From Burkholderia sp. WSM2232 (GTDB lineage: Bacteria > Pseudomonadota > Gammaproteobacteria > Burkholderiales > Burkholderiaceae): 64,000 nucleotides of DNA. The position numbers and the translations under genes were made by a program. This document shows, in pieces, positions 26,532-35,345 of this stretch. The stretch lies in NCBI RefSeq assembly GCF_000472545.1, contig NZ_AWZV01000015.1, forward strand, positions 1 to 64,000. The letters are read 5' to 3'. Under the pieces are notes generated by a model that saw only the letters and a list, made by a program, of their open reading frames with translations, was not told the DNA's origin and searched no databases. Every line of letters starts with the position of its first letter. The stretch's first letter is position 1.

Positions 26532-29231
26532 ATGGATGCCCTTCACAACAAAGCCCGCGTGCGGGCGCTGCCATCCGAGGAACCGGCCTTCACGGGGTTT
26601 GTGCGGGTGCGCGGCGCGCGCGAACATAATCTGAAGAACATCGATGTGCAGATTCCGCGCGATGCGCTGGTCGTGTTCACAGGCGTGTCGGGATCGGGCA
26701 AGTCGTCACTCGCGTTCGGCACGCTGTATGCCGAGGCGCAGCGGCGCTATTTCGAGTCGGTGGCGCCGTATGCCAGGCGTCTGATCGACCAGGTCGGCGT
26801 GCCCGAGGTCGACGCCATCGAAGGCCTGCCGCCCGCGGTCGCGTTGCAGCAGCAGCGCGGCGCGCCGAGCGCGCGTTCGTCGGTTGGCAGTGTGACTACG
26901 CTGTCGAGCCTCGTACGCATGCTTTATTCGCGCACTGGCGACTATCCGCCGAAGCAGCCCATGCTGTTCGCCGAGGATTTCTCGCCGAACACCGTGCAAG
27001 GCGCCTGTCCGACTTGCCACGGACTTGGCCGCGTGTACGAGGTCACCGAAAAATCGATGGTTCCGGACGACTCGCGAACCATTCGCGAGCGCGCAATCGC
27101 TGCATGGCCGCCCGCGTGGCACGGACAGAATCTGCGCGACATTCTGGTGACTTTGGGCTACGACGTCGACAAGCCGTGGCGCGACTTGCCGAAGCAAGAC
27201 CGCGACTGGATTCTCTTCACCGACGAACAGCCGACCGTCCCCGTCTACGCCGGCCTCACGCCAAAGGAAACCCGCGCCGCGCTCAAACGCAAGGACGAGC
27301 CGAGCTATCAGGGCACCTTCACAGGCGCGCGCCGCTACGTGCTGCACACGTTTGCGAACACTCAAAGCGCGCTGATGAAAAAACGCGTGTCGCAATTCAT
27401 GGTCGGCAGTGTCTGTCCGACCTGTCATGGTAAGCGGCTCAAGAAGGAAGCGCTGTCGGTGACATTTGCCGGGCTCGACATCGGTGCGTTCTCGCAGTTG
27501 TCGCTTGCCGGACTTGCCGAGCTGCTCGAACCGATTGCGCGAGGTGAATGGCCCGAGCCAGATGCAGCAGATGCGGGTAAAGGCGCGGTCGAAGGCACGG
27601 CCAAAGGCAGCGTGCTCAGCAGGACCGAGATGCGCGACGCCGTCGACAAACGGGTCGCCGCAGGCGGTTCCGCACATAAGGCATCGCCCGACGTGCGGCG
27701 CACACCCAACCTGTCCGAAGAAAAACGCGTTGCCGCGCAACGCATTGCAGCCGAGTTGCTCGAACGCCTGACGACGCTTGTCGATCTGGGGCTGGGCTAT
27801 CTTTCGCTGGAGCGCAGTACGCCCACGCTGTCATCGGGCGAACTGCAACGCCTGCGACTCGCCACACAATTGGCGTCGCAGTTGTTCGGCGTCGTGTATG
27901 TGCTCGACGAGCCATCTGCCGGCCTGCATCCTGCCGATGGGGAAGCGCTGTTCAGCGCGCTGAATAGCCTGAAGGCTGCGGGCAATTCGTTGTTTGTCGT
28001 CGAGCACGACCTGCAGATGATGCGGCGCGCCGACTGGCTCGTCGACGTCGGCCCGGCGGCCGGCGAGGCCGGCGGTCATGTGATCTATAGCGGGCCGCCC
28101 GCCGGACTCGCGAAGGTTGAAGCGTCACAAACACGCGCGTATCTGTTTGCACCGCCCAAGCCCGCCGTACGTGTGGCGCGCGAACCCGCCGGCTGGCTGC
28201 GGCTTGCCGGCATTACGCGCAATAACCTGCACGAACTGGACGCGGCGTTTCCGCTCGGCTGCCTGACTGCCGTTACGGGGGTGTCGGGCTCGGGCAAGTC
28301 AAGCCTCGTGAGCCAGGCGCTGCCCGAACTGGTGGCAAGCGATCTTGGACGCGCCCTCGAAAACCCGGACGACGACGAGCAGGATCCATTGCTTGCTGGT
28401 CCGGGTACGCCGACCGGCGGCCGCATTACCGAAGGCATGGACGCGCTGCGCCGTCTCGTGCGCGTCGATCAGAAACCGATCGGCCGCACGCCGCGCTCCA
28501 ACCTCGCCACCTATACGGGCCTGTTCGACCACGTGCGCAAGCTGTTTGCCGACACGCCGCTCGCCCGCAAGCGTCGCTATGGCGCGAGCCGCTTCTCGTT
28601 CAACGTGGCGCAAGGCCGTTGCCCGACGTGCGAAGGCGAAGGCTTTGTCAGCGTCGAACTGCTGTTTCTGCCGAGTGTCTATGCGCCTTGCTCGACGTGC
28701 CACGGCACGCGCTACAACCCGCAGACGCTCGAAGTCACCTGGCGCGACAAGAACATCGCCGAGGTGCTTGGCATGACCGTCGGCGCCGCCTGCGATTTCT
28801 TCGCCGACGAGCCCAGCGTGATGCGCGCGCTGAGAGTGCTGCACGACATCGGCCTCGGCTATCTACGGCTCGGTCAGCCGGCCACGGAATTGTCCGGTGG
28901 CGAAGCGCAACGCATCAAACTCGCCACCGAACTGCAACGCGCGCAGCGCGGCGACACGCTGTATATCCTCGATGAGCCGACCACCGGCCTTCATCCCGCC
29001 GACGTTGACCGGCTCATGTTGCAACTGCAGGGGCTCGTCGACGCCGGCAATACGGTGGTGCTGGTCGAACACGACATGCGGGTGGCCGCGCAGAGCGACT
29101 GGGTCATCGACGTCGGCCCGCACGCCGGCGAGGCCGGCGGCAAGATCGTGGCGAGCGGCACGCCCGAGGAAGTCGCGCGCGCAAAGGAAAGCCGCACCGC
29201 CGAGTATCTGCGGCAATACCTCCTAACCTGA
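26532..29231 (+). CDS. UvrA2-type (class II) UvrA ATPase
   Basis: The 899-aa protein has the double ABC-ATPase structure of UvrA: Walker [11 protein letters not shown] (51-60 and again at about 582), signature [13 protein letters not shown] (about 433) and [13 protein letters not shown] (about 786), and zinc motifs CPTCHG and CPTCEG...CSTCHG. After STVG-like [20 protein letters not shown] the chain goes straight to the zinc region, so the UvrB-binding domain of canonical UvrA is missing. Such UvrA2 proteins are linked to damage tolerance or drug resistance. An Ala/Gly-rich insert sits at about residues 341-395. It is divergent from the efflux operon. Confidence 0.9.
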   Translation: MDALHNKARVRALPSEEPAFTGFVRVRGAREHNLKNIDVQIPRDALVVFTGVSGSGKSSLAFGTLYAEAQRRYFESVAPYARRLIDQVGVPEVDAIEGLPPAVALQQQRGAPSARSSVGSVTTLSSLVRMLYSRTGDYPPKQPMLFAEDFSPNTVQGACPTCHGLGRVYEVTEKSMVPDDSRTIRERAIAAWPPAWHGQNLRDILVTLGYDVDKPWRDLPKQDRDWILFTDEQPTVPVYAGLTPKETRAALKRKDEPSYQGTFTGARRYVLHTFANTQSALMKKRVSQFMVGSVCPTCHGKRLKKEALSVTFAGLDIGAFSQLSLAGLAELLEPIARGEWPEPDAADAGKGAVEGTAKGSVLSRTEMRDAVDKRVAAGGSAHKASPDVRRTPNLSEEKRVAAQRIAAELLERLTTLVDLGLGYLSLERSTPTLSSGELQRLRLATQLASQLFGVVYVLDEPSAGLHPADGEALFSALNSLKAAGNSLFVVEHDLQMMRRADWLVDVGPAAGEAGGHVIYSGPPAGLAKVEASQTRAYLFAPPKPAVRVAREPAGWLRLAGITRNNLHELDAAFPLGCLTAVTGVSGSGKSSLVSQALPELVASDLGRALENPDDDEQDPLLAGPGTPTGGRITEGMDALRRLVRVDQKPIGRTPRSNLATYTGLFDHVRKLFADTPLARKRRYGASRFSFNVAQGRCPTCEGEGFVSVELLFLPSVYAPCSTCHGTRYNPQTLEVTWRDKNIAEVLGMTVGAACDFFADEPSVMRALRVLHDIGLGYLRLGQPATELSGGEAQRIKLATELQRAQRGDTLYILDEPTTGLHPADVDRLMLQLQGLVDAGNTVVLVEHDMRVAAQSDWVIDVGPHAGEAGGKIVASGTPEEVARAKESRTAEYLRQYLLT

Positions 29232-29235
29232 AAAG

Positions 29236-29344
29236 ATCGAGCGTCCAGGCTGGCGAGTGCCGTTATATCTTCGGCGGCGAGCCGATTGCAGGAACTGATT
29301 TTTGCCACGAAACCCAACGTGGCCTTCAGGCCGACCTCATCCAA
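29236..29344 (-). pseudogene. Possible Crp/Fnr-type N-terminal remnant
   Basis: On the minus strand from a TTG at 29344 the reading [20 protein letters not shown], then [14 protein letters not shown], resembles the first residues of cyclic-nucleotide-binding regulators. It then runs into the 3' end of uvrA2 without a domain. The match is short and by eye only. Confidence 0.25.
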
Positions 29345-29352
29345 GCCGAAAC

Positions 29353-29640
29353 TCAGCCCGGCGGCCGCGAACGCTTGCAAGCGAGGGCTCGCTGGCCAAG
29401 CTCGCCGCTCCCCTGGTTGATGACCAGCAGAATCCCCGCGCCGGAGATCACCGTGCCGACGACCATCAGCCAGGACAGCGGCTCGCGAAACATCGCCCAT
29501 GCCCAGACCATAGTGACGGGCGGACTGAGGAACAGAACGCTCGTGACGCGAGCAGAGGAAGACCGTTGCAGACACGCCCAGTAGAGACCGCATCCACCGA
29601 GCGTCGCGAGGATGGCGGTCCACGCGACGCTCGCCAAACA
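29353..29640 (-). pseudogene. C-terminal fragment of an EamA/DMT-family transporter
   Basis: The minus-strand reading gives about three transmembrane helices typical of the second EamA repeat ([60 protein letters not shown]). No first half or start region is present. The frame upstream turns to unrelated sequence near 29640. It is a truncated, non-functional remnant. Confidence 0.7.
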
Positions 29641-29645
29641 TGCGC

Positions 29646-29783
29646 GTGATGGATGGTCTTCCACCTGTCGGTGACCACGAAGTGGTGTTGATGCGCGGTA
29701 ACACGGGCCGAGCGACGGATGCGATCGAGGTGCTCGCAACGGCGCTGCGGCAACAGTTCGGCTTTGATAGGTGGAGTCATTGA
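29646..29783 (+). pseudogene. Possible 3' remnant of a regulator gene
   Basis: The + strand frame ending at the TGA 29781-29783 reads [20 protein letters not shown] followed by ALRQQFGF. It looks like the last residues of a LysR-type effector domain. Nothing upstream continues it. Low certainty. Confidence 0.2.
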
Positions 29784-30256
29784 AATACAGCCTTAGTCCT
29801 TTTCTCGTCCGGGACGTGCCAGCGACGTCAATTGCATATGCGTTCCGCGTTGAGCTTCAGAGCCGCCCTGATTTCCCGATTGGCGCCTGAGAGGAGGGGC
29901 AGGTGGAGTAGCTGTGGCCGGGAAGAATCGCATAGTAGTTATCTGGCGCGTCGCCTTTGGCCCGATACAGTGACGGCGCGTTGCTCTCTTTGTCTTGCTG
30001 GCTGCGAGCGGCACACGCGGCCGAGGCCAGTTCGCAACCCTTTTGTTCTCAGTCGCGATCGGGCAGAGCGCTTTTTACCACTTCAGCCGCACTCTCGTTT
30101 CAATGTTTCATAGAATCGCGCTGTACAGATGACGCGTTATGCTATTTATTTACCGGTACAGTCGAAAGCTGGCTGGTCAATGGGCGCAGCGCCTCTTTGT
30201 GCATGTCATCGACCCGGAACGCCGTCAGCAGCGGCGCCAATTGAAAAGGAGCAGAC
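29784..30256. other. Intergenic, nothing recognised
   Basis: This stretch of 470 bp between the decayed fragments and the lysozyme-inhibitor gene has no supported ORF. It probably includes the promoter of the next gene and further decayed sequence. Confidence 0.4.
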
Positions 30257-30616
30257 ATGAAAATCGGACCAAGAGCCATCGGATGCGCGATGCTACTGCT
30301 GATCGCGAGTGAGCAGGCGGGTGCAACCGCGCCGGCCTCCATCCAGCTCCATGAAGGGAAGACGGTCAAATACGCGTGCGAGGGGGGCCGCTCGCTGGTA
30401 GTGGTTTATACGGCCGCATCTAACGGTCAGCATTTCGCATCTGTACCCGTCAAAGGCGAGACGCGGTGGTTCGTCGAAACGTTTGCCGGTTCGGGAGCCC
30501 GCTATCAGGCCGGTCACTACTCATGGTGGGAAAAGGGACCAACGGCGAACCTTTACGACGAGATGGCGAGCACGGCTTCGCCGGCGGTGATTGCGAACTG
30601 CCGTGCAGCAGACTGA
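30257..30616 (+). CDS. MliC-like lysozyme inhibitor domain protein
   Basis: The 119-aa product has a Sec signal peptide (about 1-23, cleaved after AGA) and a single domain resembling MliC/PliC. Marks are VKYACEGGRSLVVVYTAA, the SGARYQAGHYSWWEKG segment with the conserved SGxxY and W-x-KG elements, and paired cysteines near residues 41 and 115. Such periplasmic or surface proteins block c-type lysozyme and protect the cell wall. The start follows AAAAGGAG. It stands alone between decayed regions. Confidence 0.75.
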   Translation: MKIGPRAIGCAMLLLIASEQAGATAPASIQLHEGKTVKYACEGGRSLVVVYTAASNGQHFASVPVKGETRWFVETFAGSGARYQAGHYSWWEKGPTANLYDEMASTASPAVIANCRAAD

Positions 30617-30797
30617 TGGCCGTTTCACGCTTTCGTCCCGCGAGCTGCCGTGACCAAGGCTCGATACAGGGCGTGAATACGGCCGCGACGTTGTGGTGCG
30701 CGGCAGCCGTTCGCGTTATATCAGGCACGGCATATTACTTGCCCGCCTTTGCTGGGGCCGCCGTGATATTTGATCACGAATACGGTACTGCGTGAAG

Positions 30798-31070
30798 TCA
30801 GCCGCATGATAAACGCTGCGCAGGTATCTTTTTGAGAGCTGGTGTACGGGGGCGTTGCGCGACTGAACGCGCGCGGAAGGACGCGGACCGAAGCCTGCCT
30901 TGAAATCCTTGGCCGGTTTTCGTATCTGCGCGCCGATTCGCCGCTATCCGTCTGCAAAACGTGCCGCACCGCGCGCAGAACCTGGCGGTCTCCATTACTG
31001 CACCGGTGCATTCCGGACAACTAAGCGGGACAAACGACGCCCCGGAGTTTCGGCAACATCGGGCATCCAA
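30798..31070 (-). CDS. Small zinc-ribbon-like ORF (uncertain)
   Basis: The 90-aa reading has a treble-clef-like pair of knuckles, CPEC then CARC, in LSCPECTGAVMETARFCARC, followed by a basic tail. The pattern matches the zinc-ribbon seen in many small bacterial proteins. No good Shine-Dalgarno is visible and the C-terminal half has no recognisable structure, so this may be a remnant. Confidence 0.25.
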   Translation of the reverse strand: MDARCCRNSGASFVPLSCPECTGAVMETARFCARCGTFCRRIAANRRADTKTGQGFQGRLRSASFRARSVAQRPRTPALKKIPAQRLSCG

Positions 31071-31347
31071 TGCGCTGACACTCGCCCCCGGCGTTGCCCA
31101 TGCGAGTCACTGAACCGTCCGCCGTGATGCTGTCCCCGCGCAGCATGTGTTCGAAAAAGCTCAGTGTGTGACCCTCCACTTGTTGGCTTTCCCCCCGAAT
31201 CCGGCGTCCGGTTGGTCCCGCTCAGCGGCCCCGCTCGTGCCTGACGACGCGCCTCGAATCTTCTCAACTCTGGACGATTAAACATCAGGTCTTCACTTGA
31301 TATTTCCGCGTACGGTCTCGCCGCGGGTTCAATTCACCGATAGCAAA

Positions 31348-31366
31348 TTCAGATAGTCACCCGATG
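31348..31366 (+). promoter_or_regulatory. Type III box 1 (upstream of hydrolase)
   Basis: TTCAGATAGTCACCCGATG matches the island consensus TTCAGGTCATCACCTGATG at 15 of 19 positions. It is the most degenerate copy. It lies 124 bp upstream of the hydrolase start. Confidence 0.6.
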
Positions 31367-31490
31367 CGCCCGCGCGGTCCAAGTGGGGAGAATTCACTCA
31401 TGCCGCGGCGAACATCACCGCCGCTGACGTAAACGAACGACGAAGCGTGCATTTGCACAACGACCGCACCGCAATGGAAGGAAGTACACG

Positions 31491-32372
31491 ATGTCCTCGC
31501 GAACTGGAGCACTGTTGATTCACGGCTTGGGTGGTACTCAGTACGATCTGGGTTCGATGCACAAGCAACTAAAGCTTTCCGGCATCGAAACCCATTCACT
31601 GACGTTGCCCGGACACGGCATGACCCCGCATGCCCTGCGAGAAGTTCGCGCCGAAGACTGGATCGAAGCCGCTACGCGCAAATATCGCGAGCTTGCTCAA
31701 CAGTACGACACGCTGCATGTCATCGGAATGTGCATGGGCGCACTGCTTGCCACGATAGTTTGTGCCCGGGAGCAGCATCGCAGCGGCGCATTGATCGCAC
31801 TCGCGCCGCCCGTCTATATCGATGGCTGGAGCACCCCGTGGTACCGGACCCTGCGCTATGCGATCTACCTCTTACCGAGTCTGGCGTCACGGATCAGGGT
31901 TGAAGAAAGCCACCCATACGGGATCAAGAATGAAAGCGTGCGCAACGTCGTGAAGGCGAAGTTCGAACGCGGTGAGAGCTTCCACTACCGTTGGGTACCG
32001 CTCTCCTGCATCCGGGAAGTAGACCGGCTGCGCCGCGCAGTCAGGCGTTGCGTCGCCGAAGTCGCGTGCCCGGTCCTAGTGGTTCACGCGAGAGAGGATG
32101 AACTCACCAGTCTGCGTTCCGCGCAATTCATCGCGCGACAGGCACCGAACGCGCGAGTGGAGGTGCTTGAAAATAGCTATCACATGGTCTGTGTGGACAA
32201 CGATCGTGCACAGGTTGCGCGCACCGTGCTCGAATTCGTATCGCATGCAGCGCAGCCGCGAGGGCGCGCCGACTCCCTTGCATCCCTGCGGCGACGGCCC
32301 GCACAAACGAGCGCGTGCTACTGCGGCAACGAGCGACCCAGGGTACGGACGTGCGCCGGGATGGTTGGGTGA
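31491..32372 (+). CDS. Alpha/beta hydrolase with Cys nucleophile
   Basis: The 293-aa protein has the alpha/beta hydrolase fold: oxyanion region LLIHGLGGTQYDL, nucleophile elbow GMCMG with C81 in place of Ser, D203 (VHAREDELTS) and H231 (ENSYHMVCVDND). It resembles carboxylesterase/monoacylglycerol-lipase relatives. A Cys nucleophile is otherwise known in dienelactone hydrolases and PHA synthases. A 40-residue Arg-rich tail has no recognised motif. There is no signal peptide. An island-type box lies upstream, so it may be co-expressed with the secretion system, as an accessory enzyme or a secreted lipase. The substrate is unknown. Confidence 0.8.
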   Translation: MSSRTGALLIHGLGGTQYDLGSMHKQLKLSGIETHSLTLPGHGMTPHALREVRAEDWIEAATRKYRELAQQYDTLHVIGMCMGALLATIVCAREQHRSGALIALAPPVYIDGWSTPWYRTLRYAIYLLPSLASRIRVEESHPYGIKNESVRNVVKAKFERGESFHYRWVPLSCIREVDRLRRAVRRCVAEVACPVLVVHAREDELTSLRSAQFIARQAPNARVEVLENSYHMVCVDNDRAQVARTVLEFVSHAAQPRGRADSLASLRRRPAQTSACYCGNERPRVRTCAGMVG

Positions 32373-32489
32373 AAGAGTGTATGTACCCGCAAACAGGTAT
32401 CTACCCTCCACACGCCGCGGTCTGATGCAAAAGGACGCGTTTCGCGCAAGGCAGCGAAGCAGCCCGACTGCCGGGGCGATTGCTTTTCC

Positions 32490-34091
32490 CTAGGTGTCCG
32501 CTCTCTTGCGCCCGGGCTGCGGGATGACCGTTCGGTACCGCTCGGGGATGGTCTCGGCTGTCCTGCGCAGCCATGCGAGGAACGGATGCATATCCGGAGT
32601 ATCGGCGCGGGTTGCCTGTTCTGTATGGATTCCTCGAACCCGCCAGGTGTCGATAACTGCCCGACGCCAGACAGCTGCGAACAGCGTCACGAGGGGCGCA
32701 GCACGGGTCGTCTCGGGAAGCTGGTCGATACAGTCCATGATGAGCTTCAATGCAAGCTGATGCTCGTCCGTGTACATCCAGTCTGGCGATTCAAAGCGGC
32801 TGAAATGCTGCTGGAGGCGCAACTGCTCCCTGTCTTCCAGGACATCCGTCGGTGCTTTGATCAGTCGGTCGAACAATTGCCTGCTCGCGACCTTGTCAGG
32901 GATCTGGAAAATGTAACCTCGCCCTGTGATCTCGCACAAAAGCAGCACGAGATCCGAGCGCCGCTGTTGCGCCTTCCCCCAAAGGAATGCATTAGCCAGT
33001 TCATGCAACGGCGCATGCCGGTGCGAGGGGGGCAACGCGTCTACTGCCTCAACGATCAACTGGAACGTCTGCAACGCTTCATGCCTGTCTTCGATAGCGA
33101 CGAGGCGGGCGGACAGCACGCGGAGCAGCGCGGTCCGTGTATCGGCAGACGCATTGCGAATCGCATCATGCTGAGCATCCTCAGGCTGAATGAGCGGATC
33201 GAGGAACCAGCGCACATCCGCGAGGCTCGCAGCCTGTTTCGCGCGGGAAAGCAGACGTATTTCGCGACCAGTCTGCGCAAATGCGGTCCGTGCAGTCGAG
33301 TCTATGGCTGAGAGGGAAGGAATGTCCTCCTGCGGGACGAACCGTGCGACGTGACGCCAGAGTTGTGAGGTCAAAGGGGGCGCAGGCGCGCGCGGCGCGG
33401 CGATAGTCAGTGTTGCGCCGTTGAGCCTGACAGCCCTTCCGGTGAGCGGCTGGCTCTCCGGGTTGCCGTCCAGCCTATCTCTGGACTCCACGACGCGGAT
33501 GGCTCGAAGGTAGTCCGGCCCAATCGCCGTAGCCAGCGTCCGCGCATCGATTGCGGTGTGATGCGCCAGGAAGCCGATGAATCCCGTTGGCTCCAGCGCG
33601 CCGTCTACGAATGCATGGTCCGGGCCTACCACATTGACATACAGACGGACGGCCAGATCGACCGAACTCCGCGTGACAGTGCGCTGTCTCCAGCGCGGAC
33701 CCGTATTTCGGCTGAGCTCCAGCGCGAGCGCCTGGAAGGCGCGGAATTCTCTATCGCTACTTTCGCTGCATAAGCCGAAGCAGGCCCTCGCGTACGCTGA
33801 CAGATGCGCGCTGCGGGAACGCTGAGCAAACGACGTTCGATCGACGATATCGAAGGCCTGTTGCAACGCGCTCTCGCGTGCCGTGTCGCGCGAGCGCAAC
33901 TGCGTGAGGGGCGCTTGCAGAGTACACCGAAACTGCAGCGCATCAATAGCACGCGAATGCGCAGCGTCACGTTCCGTCGCCGGCATGGTTGAGGCACAGG
34001 ACACGGTCGATCGCAAAGGACCGCAGGCCGCAACCGAGGGCACCTGCGTGGACGGTTGCGTTCGGTCAGGTTGCAGTATGGAAATCCGCAT
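32490..34091 (-). CDS. Candidate type III effector, F-box-like with helical repeats
   Basis: Not recognised as a named family. From the Met at 34091 the product is 533 aa, with a Ser/Thr/Pro-rich N-terminus (ILQPDRTQPSTQVPSVAACG) like type III signals. About two-fifths in, LTSQLWRHVARFVPQEDIPS followed by LSAIDSTARTAF resembles an F-box. The C-terminal half is helical, with a repeated unit seen as ALPPSHRHAPLHELANAF and QLPETTRAAPLVTLFAAV. Plant-associated bacteria deliver F-box effectors into host cells, so this is a plausible effector. An earlier in-frame Met at 34160 exists. No island box is seen upstream. Confidence 0.6.
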   Translation of the reverse strand: MRISILQPDRTQPSTQVPSVAACGPLRSTVSCASTMPATERDAAHSRAIDALQFRCTLQAPLTQLRSRDTARESALQQAFDIVDRTSFAQRSRSAHLSAYARACFGLCSESSDREFRAFQALALELSRNTGPRWRQRTVTRSSVDLAVRLYVNVVGPDHAFVDGALEPTGFIGFLAHHTAIDARTLATAIGPDYLRAIRVVESRDRLDGNPESQPLTGRAVRLNGATLTIAAPRAPAPPLTSQLWRHVARFVPQEDIPSLSAIDSTARTAFAQTGREIRLLSRAKQAASLADVRWFLDPLIQPEDAQHDAIRNASADTRTALLRVLSARLVAIEDRHEALQTFQLIVEAVDALPPSHRHAPLHELANAFLWGKAQQRRSDLVLLLCEITGRGYIFQIPDKVASRQLFDRLIKAPTDVLEDREQLRLQQHFSRFESPDWMYTDEHQLALKLIMDCIDQLPETTRAAPLVTLFAAVWRRAVIDTWRVRGIHTEQATRADTPDMHPFLAWLRRTAETIPERYRTVIPQPGRKRADT

Positions 34092-34173
34092 GTTTGACGC
34101 CTTGTGAAATACAGCGAGGCGGCCGGCCAGGCCGTCGGCAGGAGACCAGATACAGCGCAACGCTTTGATGCCT

Positions 34174-34971
34174 TCAATACCGGCGTATACTCGCCTGAAG
34201 CAACTGATGCCGCTCGATCTTCGCGTCTTTCAGCCGAGCCTCGCTGAGGTCTGCGCCGAGCAGAGAGGCGCCGAGGAAGTTTGCACCACGCAGATCCGCT
34301 CCGGAGAAATTGGCGCCGCTGAGATCGGCGCCGCGAAAACTAGCGCCCCGCAGATCCGCTCCGGAGAAATTGGCGTTGGTAAGATCCGCGTCGCGAAAAC
34401 GTGCGCCCCGCAGATTCGCCCCGTAGAAGTCGTGTTCTTCGAGGCATAGCCGGCTGAAGTCCATGTCGGGAAGATATTTCGCGCGAAACCGCGCCATCTC
34501 AGCCTCGCCGAAAGGCACGAAATTGTGGTTTATCCGAACAACGTTGTTCTTGTCGACCACATCTTCGGGACCCGGCATATCACGCAGCTCATGTACCGCT
34601 GCGATTTCCCTGTCACTCCCACCCCTGACGCGGTGCGACGCTATTCCATCCAGGATTGCGCTGGTCGTCACCGCCTCAATCCGATTGAAGTTCCGTTCAA
34701 TCCGGCTAGCCCTCGTCTCAAGCGATCTGCGTGCAAACAGATCCATCAGGGCGTTGACGAACCTGCCTACCGCCGACGTATGGTCCGGGTTTCGTCGAAC
34801 AGAGAATCGAGCACGCTTGCCGCTCGTCCACGAGATCAGATAGGTTCTTGGTGGCGTTCCGATCTTGAGAATGCCCTCGGAGTTCGTTTGCCGACGGTAG
34901 CTACCGGAAGCGACAAATTCCGTCGGGTCGACGGCGCCGGTTTGGCTGAGAGACAAGTGAAAACCTGACAT
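34174..34971 (-). CDS. Pentapeptide-repeat protein, candidate type III effector
   Basis: The 265-aa protein has an unrecognised N-terminal 165 residues and then about eighteen pentapeptides of the A(D/N)LXX type (ANLRGARFRDADLTNANFSG), predicted to fold as a right-handed beta-helix. Salmonella PipB and PipB2 are pentapeptide-repeat effectors of the SPI-2 system, which makes an effector role attractive next to an SPI-2-like apparatus. A 60-bp segment is duplicated almost exactly (starting 34289 and 34349). Delivery is inferred, not shown. Confidence 0.7.
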   Translation of the reverse strand: MSGFHLSLSQTGAVDPTEFVASGSYRRQTNSEGILKIGTPPRTYLISWTSGKRARFSVRRNPDHTSAVGRFVNALMDLFARRSLETRASRIERNFNRIEAVTTSAILDGIASHRVRGGSDREIAAVHELRDMPGPEDVVDKNNVVRINHNFVPFGEAEMARFRAKYLPDMDFSRLCLEEHDFYGANLRGARFRDADLTNANFSGADLRGASFRGADLSGANFSGADLRGANFLGASLLGADLSEARLKDAKIERHQLLQASIRRY

Positions 34972-35345
34972 CGTAAGTTCCGCTATCCGCTCCTGCTACT
35001 GGGTTGAAAGTTGGTTGCCGAAAGCATAAGTCCGGCCGCGGCACACTGCTTTGGCAAATCGGTTCAAACTTCTGGTTTCCCATGTTTCCGGCCTTCTGAC
35101 GGCCGAAAGCACGCCCCGGTCGATGCGTCGGTTCGCGGGTTTGCTGCGGCCCGGATGGGCGCCGCATGCAATGTGAGCGGATCGGTCAGAAAGTCGAGCG
35201 CAACCAGACTTAACCGGGCAAGCAGGTAAAGCGATACTGTTTTCACCGCGAGGGTCGACGGTCTCACGCCACCAAGGACGAAGACCATGCCGACCGGGCG
35301 AAAACAAGACCTGCACGCAGGCGAAATCACCCTTCGGGAGCAACC
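34972..35345. other. Divergent promoter region, no gene
   Basis: This gap of 374 bp separates the pentapeptide gene from the NarL-type regulator. It contains a short dyad CCTGC-AC-GCAGG at 35310-35321, just upstream of the regulator. No copy of the island box is found. Confidence 0.45.

Larger units (their letters stand above)
30617..31490. other. 870-bp region with little coding signal
   Basis: No gene with clear family marks is seen on either strand, except a weak zinc-ribbon-like ORF listed separately. The last 150 bp contain the type III box and promoter of the hydrolase gene. Confidence 0.4.

Noticed and set aside
34950..34971. TCAGGTTTTCACTTG at the start of the pentapeptide gene on the minus strand resembles the box
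   Set aside because: It lies inside the coding start (MSGFHLS) rather than upstream and the right arm is broken.
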